Shown here one piece after another: positions 23,478 through 32,554 of a stretch of 38,195 bases of DNA (position 1 is the stretch's first letter; each line of letters starts with the position of its first letter). The stretch comes from Acidimicrobiia bacterium (GTDB lineage: Bacteria; Actinomycetota; Acidimicrobiia; Spongiisociales; UBA5794), in NCBI GenBank assembly GCA_030066755.1, contig JASJAX010000036.1, forward strand, positions 1 to 38,195, given 5' to 3'. A program made the position numbers and the translations under genes. The notes beneath the pieces were generated by a model. That model did not search any database and had not been told where the DNA came from. It was given only the letters and a program-made list of their open reading frames with translations.

Positions 23478-24023
23478 CTACCTCAAGTACTCCAGGAACT
23501 CGCGCATCATGAACGCCGTCGCTCCCCAGAGCGTGCCTGCATCGAACTCGTAGAACCAGAGGGTGTGCCCCATCCAGTCACTGGTGACCCAGCGACCTTC
23601 ATCGAGCATCTCGCTGAGCGTCGGTTCGATGATGACGTCGACTTCCGAAGGATCCGGAATCAACTCCTCCGGCCGAGCGATTCGCGCAACGACGGGGACG
23701 ATGAGGTTGTTGCGGTTGCGCGTCGTGAGCGGTGTGAGCCCACCGAGGATGACCTCGACGTCGCCTTCTCGGATCCCCACCTCCTCGTGCGCTTCGCGGA
23801 TCGCAGCGGCAACCGGGCCTTCCCCGTTCTCCATACGGCCGCCCGGAAACACCACATCGCCCGGGTGGGTTCGCATGTCGTCGGGGCGTTTGGTGAGCAC
23901 GACCCGAACCTCGTCACCATCCACATAGAGCGGAACGAGGACTGCCGATCTCGCCTCGGCCGGATGAGCAACCGGCGGCAGAGCTTCGAGACGTTCCCAG
24001 ATGTCGTGCACGAGCGCCAGCAT
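23478..24023 (-). CDS. NUDIX hydrolase, CoA pyrophosphatase type
   Basis: A 181-residue protein. The Nudix box GGRMENGEGPVAAAIREAHEEVGI spans about 61-84, with the catalytic REAHEEVG helix. It is preceded by LTKRPDDMRTHPGDVVFPGG, the UPF0035 signature that marks the NUDT7/NUDT8 coenzyme A pyrophosphatase subfamily, which cleaves CoA or acyl-CoA to phosphopantetheine and 3',5'-ADP. The start ATG is preceded by GGAGG at good spacing. It ends in heptamer array F, convergent with DUF2007. Confidence 0.88.
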   Translation of the reverse strand: MLALVHDIWERLEALPPVAHPAEARSAVLVPLYVDGDEVRVVLTKRPDDMRTHPGDVVFPGGRMENGEGPVAAAIREAHEEVGIREGDVEVILGGLTPLTTRNRNNLIVPVVARIARPEELIPDPSEVDVIIEPTLSEMLDEGRWVTSDWMGHTLWFYEFDAGTLWGATAFMMREFLEYLR

Positions 24024-24091
24024 ACGAGACCTCCGGAGCCAGGATCACGGCCGCCGCTGCGACGATCCTGCCCTCGACGCAGCCAGGGCGA

Positions 24092-24103
24092 TAGGCTCCG
24101 GGC
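24092..24103 (+). promoter_or_regulatory. Leaderless -10 box of the GNAT gene
   Basis: TAGGCT, then CCGGGC, then ATG: spacing 6, no ribosome binding site. Confidence 0.5.
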
Positions 24104-24700
24104 ATGCCCCAACTCGACTCGGGACCCCGACACACGCCGCGGTTCACGTTGCGCCCATTCCGCCGGCGCGACACCGCCGCGGTCTACGACGCAGTCAAGG
24201 AATCCCTTCCCGAGTTGCGCAAGTGGTTGCCGTGGGCCGCAGGCAACTACACCCGTCCCACGGCACAGCACTACGTTCGGGACTCCATTTCCGCATGGAA
24301 TGAGGGCCGGGCATGGGACTTCGCCATCCGGCGACCAGAGGATCCCGGCCGCCATGTCGGCAATGTGTCGATTTGGTTCACTTCAACGCCGAACCTCGTC
24401 GGCGAGATCGGGTACTGGGTTCGGACGAGTGAGACCGGTCGCAGCGTCTGCACCGAGGCAACGGCACGAGCGCTCCAGATCGCTTTCGAAGAGCTACGAC
24501 TGCACCGAGTTGCGCTGCGGATTGCCGTCGGGAATCTCGGATCGGAGCGAGTCGCTGAGAAGCTCGGATTCCGATTCGAAGGCACCCTGCGCGAGGAAGT
24601 GAAGGTCGGACACGAGTGGCTCGACCACACGGTGTGGGGCCTGTTGGAGCGGGAGTGGTGGGTCGAGCGAGAGCGATACCGGGAGCAAGCGTGGGCATGA
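24104..24700 (+). CDS. GNAT acetyltransferase, RimJ/RimL-like
   Basis: A 198-residue N-acetyltransferase of the RimJ/RimL branch, using acetyl-CoA on an unknown amine (ribosomal protein N-terminus, polyamine or antibiotic in relatives). Family marks: FTLRPFRRRDTAAVYDAV near the start, GEIGYWVRTSETGRSVCTEATARALQIAFEELRLHRVALRIAVGNLGSERVAEKLGFRFEGTLRE (motif A, the LHRV strand and the NxxSxxVAEKLGF acetyl-CoA region), and a terminal GLLEREW. No membrane segment is present. It is divergent from the NUDIX gene. Confidence 0.88.
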   Translation: MPQLDSGPRHTPRFTLRPFRRRDTAAVYDAVKESLPELRKWLPWAAGNYTRPTAQHYVRDSISAWNEGRAWDFAIRRPEDPGRHVGNVSIWFTSTPNLVGEIGYWVRTSETGRSVCTEATARALQIAFEELRLHRVALRIAVGNLGSERVAEKLGFRFEGTLREEVKVGHEWLDHTVWGLLEREWWVERERYREQAWA

Positions 24701-24761
24701 GCCGCCGTTGGGCCGGGAACCTCAGACGTCGTTTCAACCGTTGGAATCGTGGAGAATGTCG

Positions 24762-25538
24762 ATGACCACGAGACCCGGACCCAGCACCGAACGTATTCTC
24801 GAAGCCGTCCAGCACGTGCTCATCGCTGCCGTTTCGGTGGTGATCGCCGTCGTCATCGTCGTGGCATTCCTCCGCGTGCTCTCGTCCGACGAGACCGCCG
24901 CCAACGGAGACGGCACGCTCGCCTCTACGGAGACCCTGCCTGAGGGCGTGGTCACGCCGGGATCGACGACGGTCCCCGACATCGTCATCGTCGACCCGGG
25001 CACGCCGACGGTTGCACCGACAACGGTCGCACCGACGAGCTGCGATCGACGCCAGCCCACCGCCGACCGTGGACAGATGGTGCTGCGCATCTTCATGCCG
25101 TGCGGCAACCCGGATCTGCCGTCAAACGCCACCTACGTCTTCCGCACCGTCGACGAGAGCACTGCGCTCCTCACGAACACCATGGAGCAGATCGTCGCCG
25201 GCCCGACGGCCGAAGAGCGGGCGGACGGATTCACGTCGTTCTGGTCCGCCGGCACCGCCAATGCCGTCAACTCCGTCCAGCTGGCCGACGGAGCGGTACT
25301 CGTCAACTTCGGGACCCCGGTGAGCACACTCACCGGAATCAATCAGGAGCCGGCTCGATCGTTCTTCCTCGCCGACATCTACACCAGCCTCTTCCAATAC
25401 GAGCGCGTCACCTCGGTCGAGTTGCGGCTCGGGAGCGACTGCGAGGCGTTCTTCGCCCTCCTGGGCCAGAGCGGCTGCACCGTCGTCGATCGTGGCGGCT
25501 GGGAGGCGCAGCTCGACCAGTGGCGGGCTGATGGGTGA
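24762..25538 (+). CDS. Membrane-anchored GerMN-domain protein
   Basis: A 258-residue protein. A short cytoplasmic N-terminus and one hydrophobic helix (about 18-42, VLIAAVSVVIAVVIVVAFLRVL) are followed by a Thr/Pro/Val-rich extracytoplasmic linker and a C-terminal GerMN (PF10646-like) domain with LVNFGTPVSTLTGIN and FLADIYTSLFQYERVTSVEL. GerMN domains occur in spore-germination and cell-envelope proteins, and in actinobacteria such as LpqB-linked systems; the exact role is unknown. The start at 24762 is preferred because GGAG is 7 nt upstream; ATG at 24756 is also possible. The TGA stop is embedded in the stem of the following terminator. Confidence 0.7.
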   Translation: MTTRPGPSTERILEAVQHVLIAAVSVVIAVVIVVAFLRVLSSDETAANGDGTLASTETLPEGVVTPGSTTVPDIVIVDPGTPTVAPTTVAPTSCDRRQPTADRGQMVLRIFMPCGNPDLPSNATYVFRTVDESTALLTNTMEQIVAGPTAEERADGFTSFWSAGTANAVNSVQLADGAVLVNFGTPVSTLTGINQEPARSFFLADIYTSLFQYERVTSVELRLGSDCEAFFALLGQSGCTVVDRGGWEAQLDQWRADG

Positions 25539-25566
25539 TACCGGAGGCATCACCCATCAGCTTTGA
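25526..25566 (+). terminator. Terminator hairpin containing the GerMN gene stop codon
   Basis: CTGATGGGTGAT and its exact complement (12 bp, extendable to 13) with a 9-nt loop, followed by TTT. The stop codon TGA lies within the 5' arm. Confidence 0.7.
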
Positions 25567-25587
25567 GTTTGGCAAGGCCCAAACTCA
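25564..25587. repeat. Second hairpin after the GerMN gene
   Basis: TGAGTTTGG-CAAGGC-CCAAACTCA, a 9-bp perfect stem, directly following the terminator hairpin and 41 nt before the hydrolase start. Confidence 0.65.
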
Positions 25588-25628
25588 GGCTTAGACCGCA
25601 ACACTCCGCGTGCTGCGAGGATGGCGGC

Positions 25629-26432
25629 GTGGAGGTTCACGATCGGTTCATCACGGTGCGCGGCACGCGCCATCACGTTCGGGAGATCGATGTCGCCAGC
25701 GACCGCGGCACCCGGCTCGTGTTGCTCCACGAAGGACTCGGCTCGATCCCGCAGTGGCGATCGTTCCCGGCACGCCTCGCCGATGCCGCCGGGCTGAACA
25801 CGATCGTCTATGAGCGCCGCAACCATGGCGCTTCCGATCCGCTTCCGGGACGGCGCGGTCCTCGCTACCACGCTGAGGAGGCGGAGATCTACGAGGAACT
25901 CCTCGACGAGCTCGGTATCGACCGGGTCGTCAGCTACGGGCACAGCGACGGAGCAACCATTGCGCTCCTCCACGCAGCGATCCACCCCAGTCGTGTTGCG
26001 GCGGTGGTGAGCGAGGCCGGCCATGTCATCGCCGAGGACATCGCCCGGAGGGGCATCGAACACGCCAGGGAGCGCTACCGAGCCGGCTTGAAGCAGGCCC
26101 TCGAACGACACCACGGTGCGCAGACCGATGCGATGTTCCATGCCTGGGCCGACACGTGGCTCGATCCCATGTTCGATGGTTGGGACATCACCGAGGAGCT
26201 CGCCACCGTGACCTCCCCGGTCCTCGCCCTGCAAGGCGAGCACGACGAATACGCAGTCGCCGAACACGTCGACTGGATCGCCAAAGCCGTCGGCGGCCCG
26301 GCCACAACCTGGATCCTCGACAACATCGCCCACGCGCCACACAGAGAAGCGGGAGACGCAGTGATCGCCCGGGTTGCGGAGTTTCTTCAGGAGTACGGAG
26401 TAGCGAGTAGCGAGTGCTCGCCTGAGACCTGA
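25629..26432 (+). CDS. Alpha/beta hydrolase
   Basis: A 267-residue cytoplasmic alpha/beta-hydrolase-fold protein. Features: LLHEGLGSIPQWRSFP (oxyanion region), YERRNHGASDP, nucleophile Ser106 in YGHSDGATIALL, LQGEHDEYAV with the likely acid Asp, and IAHAPHREAGDAV with the catalytic His. The substrate is unknown; relatives include putative proline iminopeptidase-like and ester hydrolases. The GTG start at 25629 is chosen for an upstream GAGG and because the longer track frame runs through a hairpin. The last 13 codons (EYGVASSECSPET) are encoded by heptamer array G, so the C-terminal tail is repeat-derived and probably not conserved. Confidence 0.82.
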   Translation: MEVHDRFITVRGTRHHVREIDVASDRGTRLVLLHEGLGSIPQWRSFPARLADAAGLNTIVYERRNHGASDPLPGRRGPRYHAEEAEIYEELLDELGIDRVVSYGHSDGATIALLHAAIHPSRVAAVVSEAGHVIAEDIARRGIEHARERYRAGLKQALERHHGAQTDAMFHAWADTWLDPMFDGWDITEELATVTSPVLALQGEHDEYAVAEHVDWIAKAVGGPATTWILDNIAHAPHREAGDAVIARVAEFLQEYGVASSECSPET

Positions 26433-26470
26433 GACCTGAGACTCGAGACTCGAGACTCGAGACGCCCGAC
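26391..26470 (-). repeat. Heptamer arrays of element G (GTCTCGA/GTCTCAG and CTCGCTA types)
   Basis: Read on the minus strand from the hairpin: GTCGGGC, GTCTCGA three times, GTCTCAG three times, GCGAGCA, CTCGCTA twice, CTCCGTA, all in one 7-nt register. It is the longest array in the window and runs about 40 nt into the hydrolase gene. Confidence 0.85.
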
Positions 26471-26489
26471 CTCGGTGCGAAGCACCGAG
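26471..26489. repeat. Perfect hairpin of hairpin-heptad element G
   Basis: CTCGGTGC-GAA-GCACCGAG, an 8-bp perfect stem; on the minus strand the loop is TTC, as in elements A and H. The heptamers abut it. Confidence 0.8.
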
Positions 26490-26490
26490 A

Positions 26491-26525
26491 ACGACGAGGG
26501 CCGCCCGAATGGCGGCCCTCGTCGT
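26491..26525. terminator. Bidirectional terminator-like hairpin between hydrolase and groL
   Basis: A 15-bp perfect stem, ACGACGAGGGCCGCC and complement, with loop CGAAT. It is the strongest hairpin in this convergent gap and is likely shared by both genes, although T-tracts are weak. Confidence 0.7.
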
Positions 26526-26528
26526 AGG

Positions 26529-26554
26529 TTGTGTGGCGCCAAGGCGCCGCACAA
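26529..26554. repeat. Additional hairpin downstream of groL
   Basis: TTGTGTGGCGCC-AA-GGCGCCGCACAA, 12 bp with one G-T pair, 8 nt from the groL stop codon. Confidence 0.65.
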
Positions 26555-26562
26555 GCGTCGGG

Positions 26563-28499
<1,937 letters not shown>

Positions 28500-28529
28500 C
28501 GTCCGACTTCCTCCTTGTTGAAGAGCGGA

Positions 28530-28556
28530 TTAGCAGTCGATGCTTACCAGTGCCAG
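28530..28556. promoter_or_regulatory. CIRCE-like site 1 (weak)
   Basis: TTAGCAGTC-N9-CAGTGCCAG. Against TTAGCACTC-N9-GAGTGCTAA the left half matches 8 of 9 and the right half 6 of 9. It lies 31 nt upstream of the groS start. Confidence 0.45.
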
Positions 28557-28559
28557 ATC

Positions 28560-28586
28560 GTAGCACTCTCTGGTACGGACTGCTAG
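28560..28586. promoter_or_regulatory. CIRCE operator 2 (HrcA site)
   Basis: GTAGCACTC-N9-GACTGCTAG: left half 8 of 9, right half 7 of 9, exact 9-nt spacing. HrcA repressor binding is expected from established knowledge of groESL control. Confidence 0.7.
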
Positions 28587-28609
28587 CAGAGCGTTCTCAC
28601 GAGTGCTAA
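28583..28609. promoter_or_regulatory. CIRCE-like site 3, overlapping site 2
   Basis: CTAGCAGAG-N9-GAGTGCTAA: right half 9 of 9, left half 6 of 9 at best. It shares CTAG with the right half of site 2. Confidence 0.55.
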
Positions 28610-28642
28610 GCGACGGACCCGGGCCCCGTAGCCTCGATTCTT

Positions 28643-28778
28643 GCCGGCCTTTGTGCCGGCTAGCCGGGTCACAGCGACCTGTGCGGTGTGACCCGCAGAG
28701 AGTGCGGCCGGGAGGCCGCACCGCTACGAGACGAGCCGGAGGCGAGGCGAGAACTCGGCTGCAGCCTGCTGCAGCCGA
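28643..28778. repeat. Cluster of four perfect hairpins between the M50 gene and the groESL promoter
   Basis: GCCGGC/GCCGGC (28643-28660), CGGGTCACA/TGTGACCCG (28665-28695), GTGCGGCC/GGCCGCAC (28702-28721) and TCGGCTGCAG/CTGCAGCCGA (28755-28778). The last lies 3 nt after the M50 gene stop on the minus strand and is the likely operon terminator. The others are unexplained. No heptamers are present here. Confidence 0.75.
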
Positions 28779-28781
28779 AAC

Positions 28782-29861
28782 TCACTCGAACAAATGCGCC
28801 AACTCTTCACCGGTGACGATGCCGACGACTCGGTTGTCGTCGGTGACGAGCACTCGGCGCGATGGCGATGCGTCGCGCGCGAGGAACTCGAGGAGCGGCT
28901 CGGACATGTCGACGACGTCGTGAGGCCCGATCTCGGTCATCACCTGGGCCACAGTCAGTGTTGCTCGGGCCTCGGGCGCCGTCGTCGTGATCTCCCGGTC
29001 GCCGATCACCCCTCGGACACGGCCGTCGATCGTGACCGGCACCGCGCGAAGGTGGTCGCCCCACCCGTAGTGCTCCAGCAGCGCAGCCACGGTCAACGAG
29101 CCGTCGGCCGACTCGAAGACGGGGCGCATCACTGCCCCAAGGGTGCCGTTTCCTGCCCGCTCGCGCAGCCGCTCGCGCACGAGCGATGCGGAGGCCGCCT
29201 GGTAGAGGAACCAACCGACGACAAGCAGCCAGATCCCTGCGAGGTCCCCCCACCCCACGACCAGAAAACCGCCGCCGGCCATCATCAGCACACCAAGTCC
29301 TCGCCCGACCGTGACGGCCGTCCTGGTTGCCCTCGTCCGGTCGCCACTGCGCTGCCAGATCGCCGCATGCAGCACCCGCCCGCCGTCGAGCGGGAGGCCG
29401 GGAAGGAGGTTGAACACTGCGAGAAGCAGGTTCATCAGGCCGAGCAGTCGCACCATTGACGCTGTGGCTCCGGAGAACGGCCAGGCGACGAGCAGGAGAA
29501 GCACACCGAGCGCGATCGAAGCTGCCGGCCCGGCGAAGGCGACCGCAAACTCCTCGCCCGGAGTCCGGGCATCCTCTTCGATCTCCGACACGCCGCCGAA
29601 GATGAAGAGCCGAATCCGGCGCACGCTCAGACCCCGGCGCCTGGCCACCACCGAGTGACTCAACTCGTGCACGAGGACGCTGCCCATGAAGAGAAGGCCG
29701 CCGCCGATCGAAAGCACGAGCAGCGTTCGGTTGGTGGTCGCCGGGAAGGCGATGTTGAAGCGAATGAACAGCGACCACGCCAGGATGAGCACGAGCACGA
29801 GCAACGAGGGGTCCACGAAGACCTCGATGCCGAGCACCCGCCCGGCACGCATACTGCGCAT
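28782..29861 (-). CDS. Site-2-type intramembrane metalloprotease (M50) with CBS domains
   Basis: A 359-residue polytopic membrane protein. Zinc site HELSH is at residues 65-69 in a membrane helix (VLVHELSHSVVARRRG), with the second motif NLLPGLPLDGGRVLHA supplying the Asp ligand. Two CBS domains occupy the C-terminal third (about 240-355: AVMRPVFESADGSLTV, VAQVMTEIGPHDVVDMSEPLLEFL). This is the Rip3-like class of S2P, thought to cleave membrane-bound regulators with CBS-mediated control by nucleotides. The start overlaps the tsaD stop as TGATG, so it is the last gene of the alr-to-tsaD operon. Confidence 0.9.
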   Translation of the reverse strand: MRSMRAGRVLGIEVFVDPSLLVLVLILAWSLFIRFNIAFPATTNRTLLVLSIGGGLLFMGSVLVHELSHSVVARRRGLSVRRIRLFIFGGVSEIEEDARTPGEEFAVAFAGPAASIALGVLLLLVAWPFSGATASMVRLLGLMNLLLAVFNLLPGLPLDGGRVLHAAIWQRSGDRTRATRTAVTVGRGLGVLMMAGGGFLVVGWGDLAGIWLLVVGWFLYQAASASLVRERLRERAGNGTLGAVMRPVFESADGSLTVAALLEHYGWGDHLRAVPVTIDGRVRGVIGDREITTTAPEARATLTVAQVMTEIGPHDVVDMSEPLLEFLARDASPSRRVLVTDDNRVVGIVTGEELAHLFE

Positions 29862-30868
29862 CAGGCGAGGCGGAGCGCCGGATTCACATCCGCCGGCCAG
29901 CTCGCCACGTCGCCCCGGCCAAGACGGAACGTCCCCGCCGACGCGATCATCGCGCCGTTGTCGGTGCAGAGGGCCGGTGACGGCAGATAGAGCGCAACGC
30001 CTCGCCGGTCGGCCTCTTCCTGGAGCCGCGCTCGCAGGCGACGGTTTGCGAGGACCCCGCCGCCACCCGCCACGGTGGTCACTTCGGCCGCCTCGACGGC
30101 GTTGAACGTCTTGGTGACCAGCACATCGACGATCGCCTCCTGGAGCGAGGCGGCAACATCAGCCAGCGGCGGAACCGACTTCTCGGCCTTGGCCTTCTCC
30201 AGGAACGTGACCACGCTGGTCTTCAGGCCGCTGAAGGAGAAGTCGTACGGTCGATCGGGCAAAGCCCGTGGGAAACGAACGGCGGTCGGATCACCGCCGT
30301 CGCTCGCTCGGTCGATCGCCGGTCCGCCGGGGAACCCGAGTCCCATGAATCGCGCCAGCTTGTCGAACGCTTCGCCGGCTGCGTCATCGATCGTCGCCCC
30401 CATCAATTCGTACCGGCCCCAGTCGTGGACGTGGACGATCTGGCTGTGCCCTCCCGAGGCGAGGAGAACGACTGCGGGCGGGGCGTAGGCACCGTGATCG
30501 AGCAATGGGGCAAACAGATGTCCCTCCATGTGATCGATCCCGAGGAATGGTTTCTCGAGACTCCAGGCAAGCGCTTTCCCGAACGAGAAGCCCACCATCA
30601 ATGCTCCGGCGAGCCCGGGACCCTGGGTAGCTGCGACTGCGTCGAGCTGGTCGGAATGCACTCCGGCGGTCGTGAGTGCTCGATGGACGAGAGGACGCAA
30701 CGCCTCAACGTGGGCCCTCGCAGCAACTTCCGGCACGACTCCCCCGAACCGCGCATGGAGGTCGGTCTGAGAAGCCAGGACGGACGACCGCACCGTCGAA
30801 CCTTCGACGACGGCGACGCCGGTTTCGTCGCAACTCGTCTCGATCCCGAGAATCAACGGGCCGCTCAC
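29861..30868 (-). CDS. tsaD: tRNA N6-threonylcarbamoyladenosine synthase subunit TsaD
   Basis: The catalytic Kae1/YgjD protein that transfers threonylcarbamoyl from the adenylate to A37 of ANN-reading tRNAs, with TsaB and TsaE. It has 335 residues. The ASKHA fold begins ILGIETSCDETGVAVVEG; the metal-binding HMEGH has His113 and His117; GGGVLANRRLRARL and LCTDNGAMIA are present. The GTG start at 30868 overlaps the rimI stop (GTGA) and has GGAGG 7 nt upstream, so the track's 25 extra residues are dropped. All three t6A complex genes occur in this operon. Confidence 0.96.
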   Translation of the reverse strand: MSGPLILGIETSCDETGVAVVEGSTVRSSVLASQTDLHARFGGVVPEVAARAHVEALRPLVHRALTTAGVHSDQLDAVAATQGPGLAGALMVGFSFGKALAWSLEKPFLGIDHMEGHLFAPLLDHGAYAPPAVVLLASGGHSQIVHVHDWGRYELMGATIDDAAGEAFDKLARFMGLGFPGGPAIDRASDGGDPTAVRFPRALPDRPYDFSFSGLKTSVVTFLEKAKAEKSVPPLADVAASLQEAIVDVLVTKTFNAVEAAEVTTVAGGGGVLANRRLRARLQEEADRRGVALYLPSPALCTDNGAMIASAGTFRLGRGDVASWPADVNPALRLA

Positions 30869-31389
30869 GCTTGTTCCTCCAGCAGTTCGATGATCGATTC
30901 CATCCGGGCCTGATAACCCGCCTGGTCGATGTCGGTGGCCCACATGACCATCGCATCCTCGTTGCGGTAGTAGTTCTTCCTCAGACCGACCGGTGCGAAC
31001 CCGAATCGGCGATAGAGGGCTTGCGCCGCCTTGTTCGACACCCGGACTTCCAAGGTGAGATGACGCGCCCCTCGGGCGAGCGCAGCGGCGACGAGCGCAA
31101 CCATCAGATGGGTGCCGAGCCGACGCCCCCGGGCCGACTCACCGACGGCCAGCGTCGTGATGTGGGCGTCGTCTTCAACGAGAAGGAACCCCCCGTAGCC
31201 GAGCAACTCACCGGCGGCGAGCTCGGCTACGAGGTAGGTGCGGTTCGACAGCGCAAGCTCCTCCTCGAAGACGCGCATCGACCACGGCTGCGGATAGATG
31301 TCGCGTTCGAGTTCCACAACCGCCATGAGATCGTCGGGCGTCATCGCCCGAATCTCGAACTGCGGCGTGGTCGGCGCTGGCGGGGCCAT
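30865..31389 (-). CDS. rimI: Ribosomal protein S18-alanine N-acetyltransferase-like RimI
   Basis: A 174-residue GNAT protein, probably acetylating protein N-termini (S18 in Escherichia coli). The motif-A acetyl-CoA loop is LAVGESARGRRLGTHLMVAL, followed by LEVRVSNKAAQALYRRFGFAPVGLRKNYYRNEDAMVM, the RimI-type ending with NxxYxxxGF-like spacing and YY. It starts at MAPPAPTTPQFEIRAM, with the ATG sharing a base with the tsaB stop (TGATG). It sits between tsaB and tsaD, the standard actinobacterial position. Confidence 0.93.
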   Translation of the reverse strand: MAPPAPTTPQFEIRAMTPDDLMAVVELERDIYPQPWSMRVFEEELALSNRTYLVAELAAGELLGYGGFLLVEDDAHITTLAVGESARGRRLGTHLMVALVAAALARGARHLTLEVRVSNKAAQALYRRFGFAPVGLRKNYYRNEDAMVMWATDIDQAGYQARMESIIELLEEQA

Positions 31390-32105
31390 CACGAGGGCGC
31401 TCCCGGCCAAACTCCCTCCTCCCGGAAGTCGGTCCAATTGATGGCAGCATCGGGCTCTCGGAGATACAGCGGACGGATCTCCTCGGCACCGGCGAAGTCG
31501 TCGTTGGCGGCACGTAGGGCCGCAATCTCGAGTAGAACGTCGGCCGAGGGGTACCGGGGGCGACCGGTCTTGACCCGATGCAGGCCTCGCATGAGCCCCT
31601 CGGGGAGCACGTGCCACTCACCGACGAGCAGCGAGTCTTCCGGCTCCGCCGCCAGCATCGCCGCAAACTCCTCTGGTGTGACGATCTCCGGGCTCGTGTC
31701 GGCCACCACACCACCCGGGAGCGGCCGATATGACGCAACGGCGACCTGACCACGCCGCACGTCGATCACCGGCCAAATGCGCCGACGACCTGTCGCCGCA
31801 CGCAACGCCAGCGCAGTGAGCGAGCCGACCGTCACAATCGGAACCCCGACGGCAGCAGCGATTCCTTGGGCCGTGGCGATCCCGGCTCGCAGACCGGTGT
31901 AGGGACCGGGCCCGACGTCGACGGCGACCAACTCGAGGTCGCTGGGCTTCCAGCCCGCCCTGGCAAAGCAGAAGTCGATGGCAGACGCGAGGAACTCCAC
32001 ATGGCCGCGACGGTCGACATGGACGGACATCGCAACGAGCGTGTCGTCTTCGCCGAGCGCAACGGACGACGCCGGAGTGGACGTCTCGATCGCAAGGATC
32101 TTCAC
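31389..32105 (-). CDS. tsaB: t6A biosynthesis protein TsaB
   Basis: The non-catalytic ASKHA-fold partner (YeaZ) of TsaD, needed for t6A37 synthesis. It has 238 residues. ILAIETSTPASSVALGEDD is at the N-terminus and VAVDVGPGPYTGLRAGIATAQGIAAAVGVPIVTVGSL is the most conserved stretch of the family. The GTG start at 32105 overlaps the tsaE stop as GTGA and is preceded by GAGGAG at 8 nt; the ORF track starts 46 codons too early. Confidence 0.94.
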   Translation of the reverse strand: MKILAIETSTPASSVALGEDDTLVAMSVHVDRRGHVEFLASAIDFCFARAGWKPSDLELVAVDVGPGPYTGLRAGIATAQGIAAAVGVPIVTVGSLTALALRAATGRRRIWPVIDVRRGQVAVASYRPLPGGVVADTSPEIVTPEEFAAMLAAEPEDSLLVGEWHVLPEGLMRGLHRVKTGRPRYPSADVLLEIAALRAANDDFAGAEEIRPLYLREPDAAINWTDFREEGVWPGAPS

Positions 32106-32554
32106 GCGGTGATCTCCTCGAGCGGGCGGGTGTCCCATGTTCCCATGGGTGTCAGCTCGATGCGACGCTCCGTCTCGGACACGACGACGAGCTCGACCAT
32201 GAGGTGGTCCGGAGGGACGGATGAAGCGACCGCGTTGCCCCACTCCACGAGCAGCACACCGTCGTCGGCGGCCGAGGGCAGCTCCAAGTCGTCGAACTCG
32301 GCGCTCGATCCCAAGCGATAGACGTCGGCATGAATCACGGGAAGGAACCCCTGATGTTCGTGGACGAGCACGAATGTCGGGCTGGTGACCGGCTCATCCA
32401 CCCCGAGCCCATCTGCAACACCGGCAGCAAACACCGTCTTGCCGGATCCGAGCCGCCCCGCCAGGAGCACGATGTCGCCGGGACGGAGCAGTCCGGCCAG
32501 GCGGCGTCCCACGGCGCGAGTGGCTTCGGGAGATTCGGCGGCGATGGCGATCAT
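32102..32554 (-). CDS. tsaE: t6A biosynthesis ATPase TsaE
   Basis: A small P-loop ATPase (YjeE) that resets the TsaBD complex. It has 150 residues. Walker A is GRLGSGKTVF, then VTSPTFVLVHEHQG (Thr/Ser region), HADVYRLGS, and LLVEWGNAV (Walker B-like VEWG). The ATG at 32554 overlaps the udg stop by 4 nt (ATGA). The track's N-terminal 77 residues are an out-of-family extension through udg. Confidence 0.94.
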   Translation of the reverse strand: MIAIAAESPEATRAVGRRLAGLLRPGDIVLLAGRLGSGKTVFAAGVADGLGVDEPVTSPTFVLVHEHQGFLPVIHADVYRLGSSAEFDDLELPSAADDGVLLVEWGNAVASSVPPDHLMVELVVVSETERRIELTPMGTWDTRPLEEITA

